From Fusarium oxysporum f. sp. lycopersici 4287 (taxonomy: Eukaryota > Ascomycota > Sordariomycetes > Hypocreales > Nectriaceae), in contig NC_030986.1 in the NCBI RefSeq assembly GCF_000149955.1, forward strand, positions 2,115,886 to 2,179,885: a DNA stretch of 64,000 bases, given 5' to 3'. Under the pieces are notes generated by a model. That model did no database searches. It saw only the letters and a program-made list of their open reading frames with translations, and was not told where the DNA came from. Below, in pieces: positions 34,024-46,175 of this stretch. The translations under genes were made by a program, and so were the position numbers. How positions within the stretch are numbered: position 1 is the stretch's first letter; every line of letters begins with the position of its first letter.

Positions 34024-35913
34024 AGCAATCATCTCAACCTAATCTACTTCCCTGATCTTGAGCATATAAGATGGTCCTTCAGACGACCAATGCTCCGGGT
34101 ACTGTGTTGTAGAACCAGCTTCAACATCGAGACAAAACACCTTCTGGCGTGTGCCAACTTGCATTTCAGATACCATCAATCGATGATCAGTAGCGAGCAA
34201 GCACCCAATCTATCGTCATTGGGCCTCATTGCACGGAATACGACAGTATTCTTTTTGCCGCCGCGGGGACGAAGGTGGCGTTGGTGATCTCACCCCTTTT
34301 GTTTACTCGCGCACTTGATGTTCCTGAGAGCAGATTCGTTTGCTTACACGACCGCTAGGTTGTCCTGAGACTCATATGAAATCGGCACGTAAAATACAAG
34401 GAGAAGTTTAGGGGGTGAATCGGTCCAGGTAACCGTCTCAGCATCATATGGAGTGTATGGAGTTGTTTCATTTGCAATTAAATAACAGTTAACATCAAGC
34501 ATGTAGTAAATTCGTCAATAAATTCATATCATTTATCAATAGGCATTATTGATAGTATATTTATCCAGGAACAAATGTTACATTGCTATCTGATCTTTTC
34601 CACGATGCCATTCCCAAGGCCATTTCAGTCTGTGCTGGTCTGCTGATGAAGGCAGGGTTGCTGTACGTTGCTTAATTTAGAGCTCATCCTCGTCATCAAC
34701 ATAACAAAGCTGTACCTCTATCGACTTTGGTCGTTCAACAGGATGGTGAACATGGACCTGATATCCTCAAGCATGATCTAGACGCTTGTGAGTTTGTTCA
34801 TCTCCCCGTTGGGTAAGAGGCAAAATAACGTGACCGCCTCGATCAACATCTATGCCTTGTGGAGGCTCCGAGGAGGAAGGGGGGGCACGTCGAAGCTTGT
34901 TGGGGCACCGGCCTCGTCTAAGCTTTGTGGTGCTGGGTTCTGGTAAGCCCTGCGTAGGCAATTCTTTGCACGACTACGTTGTAGGTTTGGTCGACCGTGA
35001 GCTTTGCAGTGTTTTGGTGGATATAGGCGTCGTTGATTTGGACGTGTCCGGTCGGTCTCCAACCGGAGTTGCCTGGCAGTTGTTCAAGATATCTGGGCTG
35101 TCCTTTTGAGTCGCCATTTCTTGGTGTTTCGTAGAGATCGGCTCTTTGCGGTTTATTCATCTTGAATGCTCGTTCAAGATGGTCTCCCAGACCTGCTGAT
35201 AAATTCCTGTGGCTTAGGATCGGATCTGTTGTTCTGTTGCAGTAAATGGCCGGGCCAAGCAAGTATCACAGGGATGATCCGGACGTTGTTGGCCTTCTAT
35301 CTTGCTTTTGCAAAGCCTGACTGGGCACAGCCAGTCCAGAATGGGTCGAAGAAATTGCTTTTGTCGGTCCTTGATCTTTTGGCAAGGAACTGGCATATAC
35401 TTCATGTGATGACACTTGAAGCTGAAGATCTGCTGGCACATGTTAACAATGGTGTTTTTAAGTTAATGTAGGGAGCAGATGTTAAGTACTTCTTTTGTTG
35501 GTTATCTTGTGACGATGGAGGCATTGGCTTATATTATACTTGTCTCTAGTTTATCTTGTCGGCAGGTGTCAGATGAACATCTCCTTTGTTCGGGAGTAAT
35601 TACAAAAGCTATAGAGTGAATCTGCGAGAGGCCTTGTCTGTGTGTATGTCCTTTTTTGTTTTCAGCTAATTTCTTTGTTAGGGTTATCACTGTGCATTTG
35701 AAAGGGTTCAGGCTTTTCAATGACATGACGGGCTGTTTTGGTAAAATCTCTCCTGTATTCTGTTGAGAATATGAGAAACTGAGCTAGGAAAGAAATCAAC
35801 GCAAACAAGCTCCCATATCAATAAAATACGGGTATGTTCGCCGTGCTAACTCCCAACCCATAGTTAGTTGACTAGAACAACTAGAGTCCAGCAATTCATT
35901 CGTCCTTTTCGGG
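34024..35913. other. intergenic region with a small Cys-rich ORF
   Basis: About 1.9 kb between the Mpo1-like gene and the secreted acidic protein gene, both with their 3' ends facing this region. Only the small minus-strand cysteine-rich frame near 35214-35441 and overlapping shifted frames down to about 34767 look possibly coding. Confidence 0.45.
35214..35441 (-). CDS. small Cys/His-rich ORF, possibly part of a frameshifted or spliced gene
   Basis: 75 residues with a metal-site-like spacing: MCQQIFSFKCHHMKY, MPVPCQK, WLCPVRLC and HPCDTC. Small proteins beginning MC and carrying a C-HH plus paired Cys are common, uncharacterised families in filamentous fungi. Coding-like sequence continues in another frame (for example MNKPQRADLYETPRNGD, 35262 down to 34918), so a missed intron or a frameshift is likely. 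A GTGATA donor inside HPC and a CAGCAG acceptor about 77 nt on would join the two frames but would remove the CxxC. I cannot choose between a gene and a relic. Confidence 0.3.
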   Translation of the reverse strand: MCQQIFSFKCHHMKYMPVPCQKIKDRQKQFLRPILDWLCPVRLCKSKIEGQQRPDHPCDTCLARPFTATEQQIRS

Positions 35914-36922
35914 CTATGACGCATTGAACTTCATCTCACTCTCGTGCTTCAATATACTATGCACCTGCTGTAGTTTCGCGTCCATTTCCTTCTGAAGCTC
36001 ATGTTGAAGAATGTCCACTTTCTGCTCCCTCTCTTGCTGGGCCTTCTCATGGCGATTGGTCTGTAGGCTTCGCATATTAGCATCGTATACGTATATAAAT
36101 ATGGTTGCTGTATAATTATATACATTCACTGACCTCGTTGGCAAGATGTTGGGGAGTTGCAACAGCATATTGCTTTCCCTCGCTGGAGTACAAGTATTTG
36201 AACTTTCCATCTTTGGAGGCCTTTGGTCTGTTGTGTTCTGGCCATAAATATGGCTTCTCCTCCTTCTCGTCGTCTCGCTTCTGAATCATTCTGAATACCT
36301 TCTTATCCTTCTTCTTTACATCTTCCTCGTCGTCGCTGTAGCTGTCATAGTCGCTGTCATCCTCCTTGTGTTCCTTGTCCTCGTCTTTATCTTCTTCCGT
36401 GTGTAGCTTGACGGAGTCACGCCACATGTATGGCACCATCCGGGGGTTTTCGATAATTTGAGTATGACCGGTGGGATTTTCTTTCTCAATTTCTTCCAGG
36501 GGCTCGTTGAGAATTTTAAGAAGCGCCTCGATCAAAGCCTTCTCATCCTCAGAATCTTCCATCTTGTCGAGCGAGACATCCATGTGGCCGTCAGGTTTTG
36601 GGGGCTTATAGTCATGTTCGGTCTTGTTGCCAGACTGGCGAATCTGGCTATACTTTGGCTCGTTCTCTTCGGTGTCCGGTCTCTTTCGTATGATGGGCCT
36701 AGCCACAAGGGAGCTGTTTCTGGTCAGTGGAGCTGCAAACAGACTAGGTTTAAGAGGAAACCTAGGATCGTCCCTATAACGATCAATAGGCTCAAGGCGA
36801 GAGAAGTCGGTGCCTTTGGGCTTTTCGCTCAGTCCCTCAGTTTTGTTACGTTTCACCAATGGTGAAGCGAAGACAGCTCCGACCAGGAACCAGGTCAGCA
36901 CTCTAATGAGATTGATCGCCAT
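35914..36922 (-). CDS. secreted acidic protein with dibasic sites, unrecognised
   Basis: Two exons (36922-36134 and 36060-35914; donor GTCAGT, acceptor CTACAG) give 311 aa. A signal peptide (INLIRVLTWFLVGAVFAS) is followed at once by PLVKR, a typical Kex2-type site; further dibasic sites occur in IIRKRP and IQKRDDE. N-glycosylation sequons (NKT, NSS, NKT) lie in the first half. Residues about 175-210 form a strongly acidic block (HKEDDSDYDSYSDDEEDV) next to a Lys-rich patch. The second exon encodes a Glu/Gln/Lys helix likely to form a coiled coil (EKAQQEREQKVDILQHELQK). I know no family with this layout. It may be a secreted or secretory-pathway protein; an effector or processed-peptide role is speculation. 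The intron-retained frame ends after five codons (VSECI). Confidence 0.72.
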
Positions 36923-39371
36923 TCTGGTCAGCGCGTGGGTGTTGTATGGGCTGGATATGGTTCATTCCTTGCAGCCAGAGAAGAAACAGACGGTTTGCTA
37001 AAGCAAAGCAGCAACATCTTACTTATATATGACTCTGAAACTTGGAATAAGTTTGACCTCGATCTTCCCATATCATCTCAACAAAGCTTGTGTGATTCCG
37101 AAGCATGGACACGGAAACCAAATTATAGAATCAAAAAGTTTGTCTGATCCATCTTGTCCACTCATTGGGCATACTGATCTTGGTTTCATGTTCTTGGTGT
37201 ACGCCTAAGTTTGCCTATGTCTTCACTATTGGATGCATTAAAACTGTGTCGGCGTTACTCAGGAAACATTTGGAACACTCTTTGAAGTTGAGTTATGTCG
37301 AGATTGGTTGGTATTGGTAATAGCCAAGCAGACCCGTCATGTATTAGCTGTCCTTGATGCGCTTATTGTGGGGGCTTCCAGTACATATTTTCTCGCTCAG
37401 TAGATACTTATGCCACTCCCAGTTGTAAATGTCTAATTAGGCGGGTTTCCCTATTTGGTACGAGTGACAGATCATACAGGGAGGATTTCGATGCATCATA
37501 GCTCAGTATATCAACTGGGCCGTGTTGTCAGACGGAAGAAAATGCCAAAAGCCAAGTCGTGTCCCAAAGCAGAGAATTACACTTGTAGGAGATCTTCAGC
37601 TTAACGGAATAGCTAATGGGGTCATCATTTGCTCGTTTTTTTGTCATTTTGGTGATAATTTTGTACTCGATTAACTGAGTTCGCTACTTATAGATTTGCA
37701 CGTTTGTGAGGAACACTATAGTTACTCTGTCACTACCAAGTAATATTAAGTTTATAGTTATGCAGTTCGAATAATCTTAGTTATTGTCTAGAAGATTCCA
37801 TCGCCTTCCTGATTCTCAAATCTTCAATCATCTTCTGTTGTCAATGTTCACTCTTGTAGGTGCTGAGTCTTGTTGAGGTCAGTTTGTAGCATGTGTGAAT
37901 AAGGAAGCGGTTACATTGGCCAATAGCATGTTAGCGAGCGATATAGGGTAAGTCCATGATAGTTCCATATGATAGAAACTAATGAGATGAGACATGTTTT
38001 GTCGTGTTGGGTCAAGCACGACGTTATCAGCGGCGGATTCGGGATTCCGGCATTTTTCTGCCAGTCTCGATACCTTTTTTGACGATCGGGTTGTTCAGTG
38101 TCTATCGGAGTATCGGGTTCTCAGCGGATCCTGTGGGCTCGGTGCATGTTCCCGCACCTAGCTCTTATGAAGCCTAAATGCACCTCTCTTATCCTCATGC
38201 TTAATATCAACACACAGTATGTACTAATCAGCAGCTTAATATAGCCAATATAGTATTATTGCCGTAGACTTGAGAATAAGAGGACCTACATTTGATAATT
38301 CACAACCTTACATCGGACTCACTACTCGGCAGTCAATGAAATTCGGAACCTCGCATGACTCAGAAAACTCCGCCAGCGGCCCTATCACCGCCAAAGCGCA
38401 GAGTAGCGGCGGCACAAGCGGTACATATCTCCGCTGATTCCGCCGAAGCCACCAAAGTGGACGGCGATGTCGGGGCATTCCATCATTAGCCTGGAAGAAT
38501 ACTACACCGCATTGGCTGTTTTACTTTTTTTCAATGGGTCAAAAAGAACTTGACACCTCTTCCAGACGTCTGTGAGCACCAGTAGAATTATTTTCCTTGC
38601 TGCTGACAACCGTTGCTCTGCTGTGTCCCTGTTTGTTTCTTGTTGGCCAGGGTTCAAGCTGTACTTGAAGGGTCGCCGTAACCGGACCCATAAGCTTAGC
38701 TTGGCTTGGTCCGGGGAGCTCAGCAAGGATGATAAGCTGTGAGGTGATGTTCGGTATCTGGCTGCAGGTACAGTCAATGTGGGATATACTCAACAAGATA
38801 CACAAAAATTGATAAGAGGAGTGCTGATTGTCAAGGCCAAAACGGGAGAACAGAGTGCATCAAAGTTGGGTGTTACGGAACTCGTGCCTTGGATTCTCCA
38901 CGAAAGACCCTTGAACAAGACACTAGTGAGGGACGATCTCTATCGAATCTTGGTAAATTTTCTCATTTACGGCCGAAATGTTGGGGCAGTCCATTTAGTC
39001 TGTAGATAGCAATCGGAGGTATCTATCCACTATGGAAGTGGTATGGAGCTACTTTCTTAGCTGTTCCTGGGCTGAGGTGCGTCACAGCCCAGTCCAGCAC
39101 AACTTTTTGTAGAGTCACACACCAAAACCAGAGAATAATTTTCGGAGGTTCTTCTTATCTTATCAGCCGTGCCGCCATTTTTCTTCACGACGGACCGCCC
39201 TACTTATCCCCCTCGCCCCCTCCTCTAGAAACCATTTCCAACAGAGTCACAGTCTCTTTGTGTCCTTCACATACATCGACATCCTAGACGCTTGACTCGG
39301 GATACAGAAGGGCAACCTCGCCAGCGGGACGGTTCAACTTACGCATTGATACGTGCAAATTATCCGCTGCA
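36923..39371. other. intergenic region upstream of CPA2
   Basis: About 2.4 kb between divergent starts (secreted acidic protein and CPA2). It is rather AT-rich around 37.3-38.3 kb. GC-rich patches near 38028-38060 and 38380-38460 share a CGGCGGA-N-TC core in opposite orientation and may be the ends of an old inverted-repeat element. The last about 200 bp before CPA2 are pyrimidine-rich. No gene was recognised. Confidence 0.45.
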
Positions 39372-42300
39372 ATGCCTCTCAACTTCAACCTGGCAACCAC
39401 TCTCGCTGGTCGAGCTCCGGCCCTGCTCCGTCATGGACGCAGGGTCCCGCGAGCTTTGCCCTCTCGCTCATTCTCCTCCGTGAGCCCTCTCTCAGCATCA
39501 GCATCATGCCGAGTCTCAATCGCCTCTGCCCGCCCCGCCAACTCGAAGCGCCTGGGCACCCTCAAGGTTATGCGTGCCTACAGCTCCGCCGCTGTTCAGG
39601 ATGCACCCAACCCCAAGGCCTACCTCGACAGTGGAGTTATCAAGCCTCACCAGACTGTTGATGTCAAGAAGGTTCTTGTCATTGGAAGTGGTGGTCTTGC
39701 CATTGGACAGGCTGGAGAGTTCGACTACTCAGGTTAGCATACCCAATATGCAGTGACGCACACCTCACCGACAACTTGCGATTCACTACAAAAAACTCAT
39801 TTTTGAACATTCAAAATTAACACAATCGAAATATAGGTGCTCAGGCCCTCAAGGCCCTCAAGGAAGCCGGCGTTGCTTCTGTCCTCATCAACCCCAATAT
39901 CGCTACCATCCAGACCAACCACAGTCTGGCTGACGAGGTCTACTACCTCCCCGTTACCCCCGAGTATGTCTCCTATGTCATCGAGAAGGAGAAGCCCGAT
40001 GGCATCTTCCTGTCCTTCGGTGGTCAGACTGCTCTCAACCTCGGTGTTGAGATGCAGCGACTCGGCCTCTTTGAAAAGTATGGCGTCAAGGTCCTCGGTA
40101 CCAGTGTCCGAACTCTGGAACTGAGTGAGGATCGTGACCTCTTCGCCAGGGCTCTGGATGAGATTAACATCCCCATTGCCAAGTCGATTGCTGTCGGCAC
40201 TGTCGAGGAGGCTCTCGAGGCCGCCGAGACCGTCGGATACCCCATCATTGTCCGTGCCGCCTATGCTCTAGGTGGTCTGGGTTCCGGTTTCGCCAACAAC
40301 GAGGAGGAGCTCCGCAACATGGCCGCTCGATCTCTTACCCTCTCTCCTCAGATCCTCGTCGAGAAGTCGCTCAAGGGCTGGAAGGAAGTAGAATACGAGG
40401 TCGTTCGTGACGCCAACAACAACTGTATCACTGTGTGCAACATGGAGAACTTCGATCCTCTTGGCATCCACACTGGTGACTCCATTGTAGTTGCGCCTAG
40501 TCAAACCCTGAGCGACGAGGAGTATCACATGCTTCGAAGCGCTGCCATCAAGATTGTCCGACATCTTGGTGTTGTTGGCGAGTGCAACGTCCAGTACGCT
40601 CTCCAGCCTGATGGTCTCGACTACCGTGTCATTGAGGTCAACGCCCGTCTTTCCCGATCCTCTGCCCTGGCCTCCAAGGCTACCGGATATCCTCTTGCGT
40701 ACACTGCTGCAAAGATCGGTCTTGGACACACCCTTCCCGAGCTCCCTAACGCTGTCACCAAGACCACCACTGCCAACTTCGAGCCTTCCCTCGACTACAT
40801 CGTCACCAAGATTCCCCGATGGGATCTCTCCAAATTCCAGCACGTCAAGCGCGACATTGGCAGTGCTATGAAGTCTGTTGGTGAGGTCATGGCTATCGGC
40901 CGAACCTTTGAGGAGTCTTTCCAGAAGGCCATTCGTCAGGTTGACCCCCGATTTGTTGGTTTCCAGGGTGATAAGTTCGAGGACCTCGACTTTGAGCTCC
41001 AGAACCCTACCGACCGCCGATGGCTCGCTGTTGGTCAGGCCATGCTTCACGAGAATTACTCTGTTGACAAGGTCCACGAGCTGACCAAGATTGACAAGTG
41101 GTTCCTCCATAAGCTGCAGAACATCGTCGACTGTACCCGTGAGCTTGAGCAGGCTGGTGGTCTTCAGAGCCTGAAGAAAGATCAGGTCCTCAAGGCCAAG
41201 AAGATGGGTTTCTCTGACCGACAGATCGCCATGGCCGTCAAGAGCACCGAGGACGAGGTCCGAGCCTACCGTCTCAGCTTCGGCATCCGACCCTGGGTCA
41301 AGAAGATCGACACCCTGGCCGCCGAGTTCCCCGCCAACACCAACTACCTCTACACCACCTACAACGGCTCTACTCACGATGTCACTTTCGAGGACAACGG
41401 TACTATTGTCCTTGGTAGCGGTGTTTACCGAATTGGTAGCTCCGTCGAGTTCGATTGGTGTGCTGTCAGCGCCACTCAGGCTCTCCAGCAGATGGGTGAG
41501 AAGACCATCATGATCAACGTAAGTTTATATTCTCCCTTCAGTCCCAATCGGGCGTTCCTTCCTTATGCGGTGTCGCCGTGATCTCGGCCCCACATCGCCG
41601 AAAACGGCCCCACTTTGAACCGGACCTTTTCAAACCTCATCCCAATATCGTCACAACTTCTATAATCATTTTAAAGGGCTTAGACTAATATTTGGCGTTA
41701 GTATAACCCGGAGACGATGAGCACAGACTTCGATTCGGCTGATAAGCTGTATTTCGAAGAGTTGAGCTACGAGCGTGTTATGGATATCTACGAGCTTGAG
41801 AATTCCAAGGGTGTCGTTGTGTCTGTCGGTGGCCAGCTTCCCCAGAACATTGCCCTCAAGCTCCAGGAGACTGGTGGGGCCAATGTCCTTGGAACCGACC
41901 CCAAGGATATTGACAAGGCCGAGGATCGTCAGAAGTTCTCTGAGATCCTTGACAGTATTGGTGTCGACCAGCCTGCCTGGAAGGAGCTTACTTCGGTCAA
42001 GGCTGCTGAGGAGTTCGCTGAGGAGGTTGGCTATCCCGTTCTCGTCCGCCCTAGTTACGTCCTGTCCGGCGCTGCCATGACTGTGATCTCAAGCCAGGAA
42101 GATCTCAAGGATAAGCTCGAGGCTGCCAGCAATGTCTCTCCCGACCACCCCGTTGTCATCACCAAGTTCATTGAGGGTGCCCAAGAGATCGATGTTGATG
42201 GTGTCTCTGCCAACGGCGAGCTCATCATTCATGCTGTTTCCGAGCACGTTGAGCAGGCCGGTGTTCACTCCGGTGACGCCACTCTTGTTCTCCCCCCTGC

Positions 42301-43186
42301 CAATCTCGATAGCAACACCATGGAGCGTGTCAAGGAGATTGCTGTCAAGGTCGCCGCAGCCTGGAAGATCAGCGGCCCCTTCAACATGCAAATCATCAAG
42401 GCCGAGAACCCTGAGGGTGGCGAGCCCCTTCTCAAGGTCATTGAGTGCAACCTTCGTGCCTCTCGATCTTTCCCCTTTGTCAGCAAGGTCCTCGGAACCA
42501 ACTTCATCGATATTGCTACCAAGGCCCTCGTCGGCAAGCAGGTTCCTGCCAAGTCTGACCCTATGGCTGAGAAGCGCGACTATGTTGCTACCAAGGTTCC
42601 TCAGTTCTCCTGGACCCGTCTCGCTGGTGCCGATCCTTTCCTCGGTGTTGAGATGGCTTCCACCGGTGAGATTGCTTGCTTCGGTAAGGATCTCGTTGAG
42701 GCCTACTGGACTTCTCTCCAGTCCACCATGAACTTCCGCATGCCCGAGCCTGGTGAGGGTCTCCTCTTCGGCGGAAACGTCTCCAAGCCATGGCTCACCC
42801 AGGTTGTCGACTACGTTGCCCCTCTTGGCTACAAGCTGTACGCCGCTAGCCCCGAGGTCAAGGAGTTCATCGAGAACAAGTCCAAGACCAAGGTCGAGGT
42901 CGAGGTTATTGAATTCCCCAAGGAGGACAAGCGTGCCCTCCGTGAGGTTTTCAAGAAGTACGACATCCGCGGATGCTTCAACCTGGCCCAGGCCCGAGGC
43001 AAGACCACGCTGGACGTCGACTATGTTATGCGCCGAAATGCCGTCGATTTCGGCGTCCCCCTGTTCATGGAACCTCAAACCGCTATCCTCTTTGCTCAGT
43101 GCATGAGCGAGAAGCTGCCCCGCCCCGAAGGCATCCCCGCTGAAGTCCGCCGATGGTCCGACTTCATCGGTGGAAAGCCCCTGTAA
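39372..43186 (+). CDS. CPA2: carbamoyl-phosphate synthase, arginine-specific, large chain (mitochondrial)
   Basis: Three exons (39372-39732, 39837-41518, 41702-43186) give 1175 aa. It makes carbamoyl phosphate from bicarbonate, ammonia (delivered by the small glutaminase subunit) and two ATP, for arginine synthesis. The first about 75 residues are Arg/Ser/Ala-rich and negative-charge-poor ([18 protein letters not shown]), a mitochondrial presequence as in Neurospora arg-3. Duplicated ATP-grasp halves are clear: [49 protein letters not shown] and [20 protein letters not shown] in the first; [25 protein letters not shown] and [15 protein letters not shown] in the second. An MGS-like allosteric domain occupies the last about 150 residues. 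The lack of fused glutaminase, dihydroorotase or ATCase domains separates it from the pyrimidine enzyme. Codon use is strongly C-ending, consistent with high expression, and produces long antisense open frames. Confidence 0.97.
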
Positions 43187-44088
43187 ATTATAACTGGCGT
43201 TTTTGTGATTGGAAAAGGGGTGGATTTGGGAGTTATTCGAATGTGTGTGATAAACCTTTATGATAATATTAGTAGTCAATTCTACAAATATGACAAGTTT
43301 ATGATATCCTTTACTTAAGTTGTGATGATATAGATGAAGTCATCATAAATTATACATGTCTCTCTTCTGACTTCGTGGTATTTGTGAAATGGGGCCGTAG
43401 AAAATAATCATAAGTTTACATAAAGTCGTACAAGAATAATAAATCCAATGTCAATAAAGAAAAAATTCAAAGATTATGTTATGTTGAGTACCTACTGACA
43501 TTGAATCAGACAGAAATCATCTATATCTCGATCATAGCTGATATGAAATGATGCTGAGGGAACAAAACTGAAGCGAAGTTAGTAGATACAACAGTACAAT
43601 CATCATAGCTTAAACAAGTCTTAGCCAAGATAATCAATCACCTTAGCTGAAATCAATTTAACAACATGATCATTATGATTTGAATAAACCGTGTTTGATA
43701 TGATGATTGGGAGCGATCTATCCAAGATAGCTCGCCTGAAAACGGGATCTAAGCCTGACTGTGATCAAAACCTCGCTCGATGTACTCTTGAAGCGCCAAC
43801 ATAATGGACATCACTCAATTATATCACGTTAAGCACATATAAACATGTACAATTCTTTTGATTCAAGCTGAGGAAGCCGCCCAATGAAAGTATTGCCTAT
43901 ATGCTCCGATACCTGTTCTTAACGCCGCCTCAGCTATACATGCAATATCATCTTCCACGTGAAGGAAGTTAAGAAAATATCTAACAAGAAAACCGAATCC
44001 AGCCTCACCACTTTTTGGGTTCCACGTCTCATCTAAACCTCTATCTGACCCCTACTGTCTTCCCTTCTACCCAATACCTCTTTATTGA
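43187..44088. other. convergent intergenic region CPA2 / NPL4
   Basis: About 900 bp, AT-rich, between two stop codons; it should contain both 3' UTRs and polyadenylation sites. No open frame of interest. Confidence 0.55.
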
Positions 44089-46175
44089 CTAGGGTGGCGG
44101 TGGATTGGCGGACTTGGTCCAGCGCTCGTTTAGCCTGAAGGCAGCAAATCGCTTAGCAAGGGGTTCTCCCGAGTCGCGAATGGAATTTTGAAAAGAAGAG
44201 GATGAGGAGGAAGAGGGCGAGGGAGCACCGTCCTCCTCCCGCTGACGCTTGGGGATTCTCTCACCAGTCGATTGAAGGATGGCCTGGAGGGTCTGCCAAC
44301 CCTCGGTAGAACGGAGCTGGAATGTATCGGCAAGATCGTGTTGGCTCGCTACACGGCAGAGTAGAGCTTCTTCGTCCTATGAAGGCTGTCAGTAGCTTTC
44401 TTATACATGTCAAAAACAAGCGCACCTTGGAGAGGACGCCCATCTGCTGAATGAAGCAGAGAAGGTGAAAGTTGGAGACCTCCTGGCCCGTGGGCTTCTG
44501 ACCAGGTGATAGCTTGAGAAACTTGGACAGAGCGGAATGCTCTTGACTCTCGCCGACGTATTCTCTGTTCTCGATAGGGAAACCTTGCTGAGTGAACATA
44601 GGCTTAGGGTCCGCGGGGAAACCGTGGGTCAGTGTGACAAACAGATACTCGACGGGGAACGATGGTTTGGCGTTCTCCTGGACGTTGGCGCCGTATTCGT
44701 TGACCCTGCGGTAGAAAACTTCGGGGATATATCTTGTACGGCTGACAGAGCCGTCGTCTTCCTCCTCATCGCGTACAAGCATGACATTAGGGTCAGCTGA
44801 CGGCTCAACAATGTCAGCACGAACCATTTCCACAGATTCGTTGGACATCTGGTAGGAGGAGATCGAAATCTCGCCCTGCTCATTACCGGTGATGATACAT
44901 GTGACAAAATTTGAACCAAAGCTGCCCGTGTCACTCCACTTGGAAGGTTTAGGGTACTGAGCTTGCAACCTCGAAGAGAAACAAATCTCCAGGGAGGACA
45001 AGAAGTAGGAGTCGGCATGACGTTTGCAAACCACTGTGCCATCGCCGTTGCCAGCATCCAGCAGGTCAGTCCAGATTACTCCCACGGGCTCTAGGCCGCA
45101 CTGCTTGGCGACCCTGTCGACCTCCTTTTGCGACTCCCAGGCGTTCATTGTGATACCATCAAGCTCATCAACCTGAGGAGGTTCATATATGGCTTCCACG
45201 ACAGCTTTAACACCAAGGGGGACTTCAGTGTACTCAGTATATTTTCCGTAAAGGTAACCTAGGCGTTGCGATCCGGTCTTTCGCCAGGTGTCAATAAAGG
45301 TGTCGATAATAGCAGGCGAAGAGAACTCGACATGATCGACCATTCGGAATTGTTGAGGCTGGAGAGTAATGGCGCTGGGCTGGCACTTGGTGCAGATACC
45401 CTCAGGCCAAGGGGGATGACCAGAAGGGCACTCATGCCTGACTCGATAGTAGGGCTCAACCAGGGGAGGAATGTATGAAGCGCCTAGCTCGGGCTTGTTG
45501 GTCGCAGCATTGATCTTTCGTAGGTATGAGTGGAAGGATAGGTATTTGATCTTCTTCTCCGCGAGATATCCGGGGTTGAAAGGATCGAGTGGTTGGCAGT
45601 AGTCACACATGCCCTTGGGACCATGGCGACACATGCGATCGATGCCTCGGGGGATCTTGCCATCCTGTCGGTCTAATCGGTCGTCCAAGGCGGATTGGCG
45701 AATTACTTCCCAAGGCCTGGCGATCCTTTCGGGTTTGGGGTTGATGGGAAGGTCTTCGGTCGGTAGTACAGGTTTTCCGTTAAGCCTGGCAGATGTGTTA
45801 GAGGTTTCGGGTGCGTTGGCAGCGTCGGCATGTTGGTAGGTGAGAAAGATGAGATCGCCGTGCCTAGGAGGTTAGTTTGGTTGATATGTGAGAGGTCATG
45901 AGCGCGACTAACTTGAGGCCAATCTGACCAACTTTGAAGTTGACGATGTCCCCTAGGCGCTTTGAGTCTCCTCCGTTCGGTGCGTTCGATAGAGCTAGAG
46001 TTTTGGGATCAACGGTCTTGGGTAGTTGATCGAGCAGCTAGAAGGCCAGAGTCAGCACAGACAGCTCGGTACGGGCTCCGAGACAACAGACCAGCTTTCC
46101 CAGATCTCCAAAGGTAGTTGTGGGCTCGACATTCAGACGGGCCATGCCATCGGGGCCGCGGAGTCGCAGCAACAT
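44089..46175 (-). CDS. NPL4: nuclear protein localisation protein 4 (Cdc48-Ufd1-Npl4 ubiquitin adaptor)
   Basis: Four exons (46175-46092, 46037-45913, 45863-44426, 44376-44089) give 644 aa. With Ufd1 it recruits the Cdc48/p97 ATPase to ubiquitinated substrates in ER-associated degradation and chromatin extraction. Residues 1-80 form a ubiquitin-like domain ([19 protein letters not shown], then [16 protein letters not shown]). The zf-NPL4 region follows: [20 protein letters not shown] near 147 and [18 protein letters not shown] near 213, supplying zinc-binding Cys/His. The central MPN-like NPL4 domain starts [20 protein letters not shown] and includes [20 protein letters not shown]. The C-terminal exon encodes an Arg/Ser-rich tail ending [11 protein letters not shown]-terminal Ran-type zinc finger, present in human NPL4, is absent as in yeast. 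All junctions keep frame; exon 4 depends on the ATAG acceptor at 44377. Confidence 0.96.

Noticed and set aside
40268..41377. 369-residue open frame antisense to CPA2
   Set aside because: It lies exactly opposite CPA2 coding sequence. Its Leu/Val/Gly/Asp-rich composition is what strong C-ending codon bias produces on the reverse strand, and it shows no family motif.
42132..42731. 199-residue Ser/Pro/Leu-rich plus-strand frame inside CPA2
   Set aside because: A +1 shadow of the CPA2 reading frame with low-complexity Ser/Arg/Pro composition.
42089..43279. 396-residue open frame antisense to CPA2 exon 3
   Set aside because: The same codon-bias shadow effect; the frame mirrors CPA2 codons and has no independent support.
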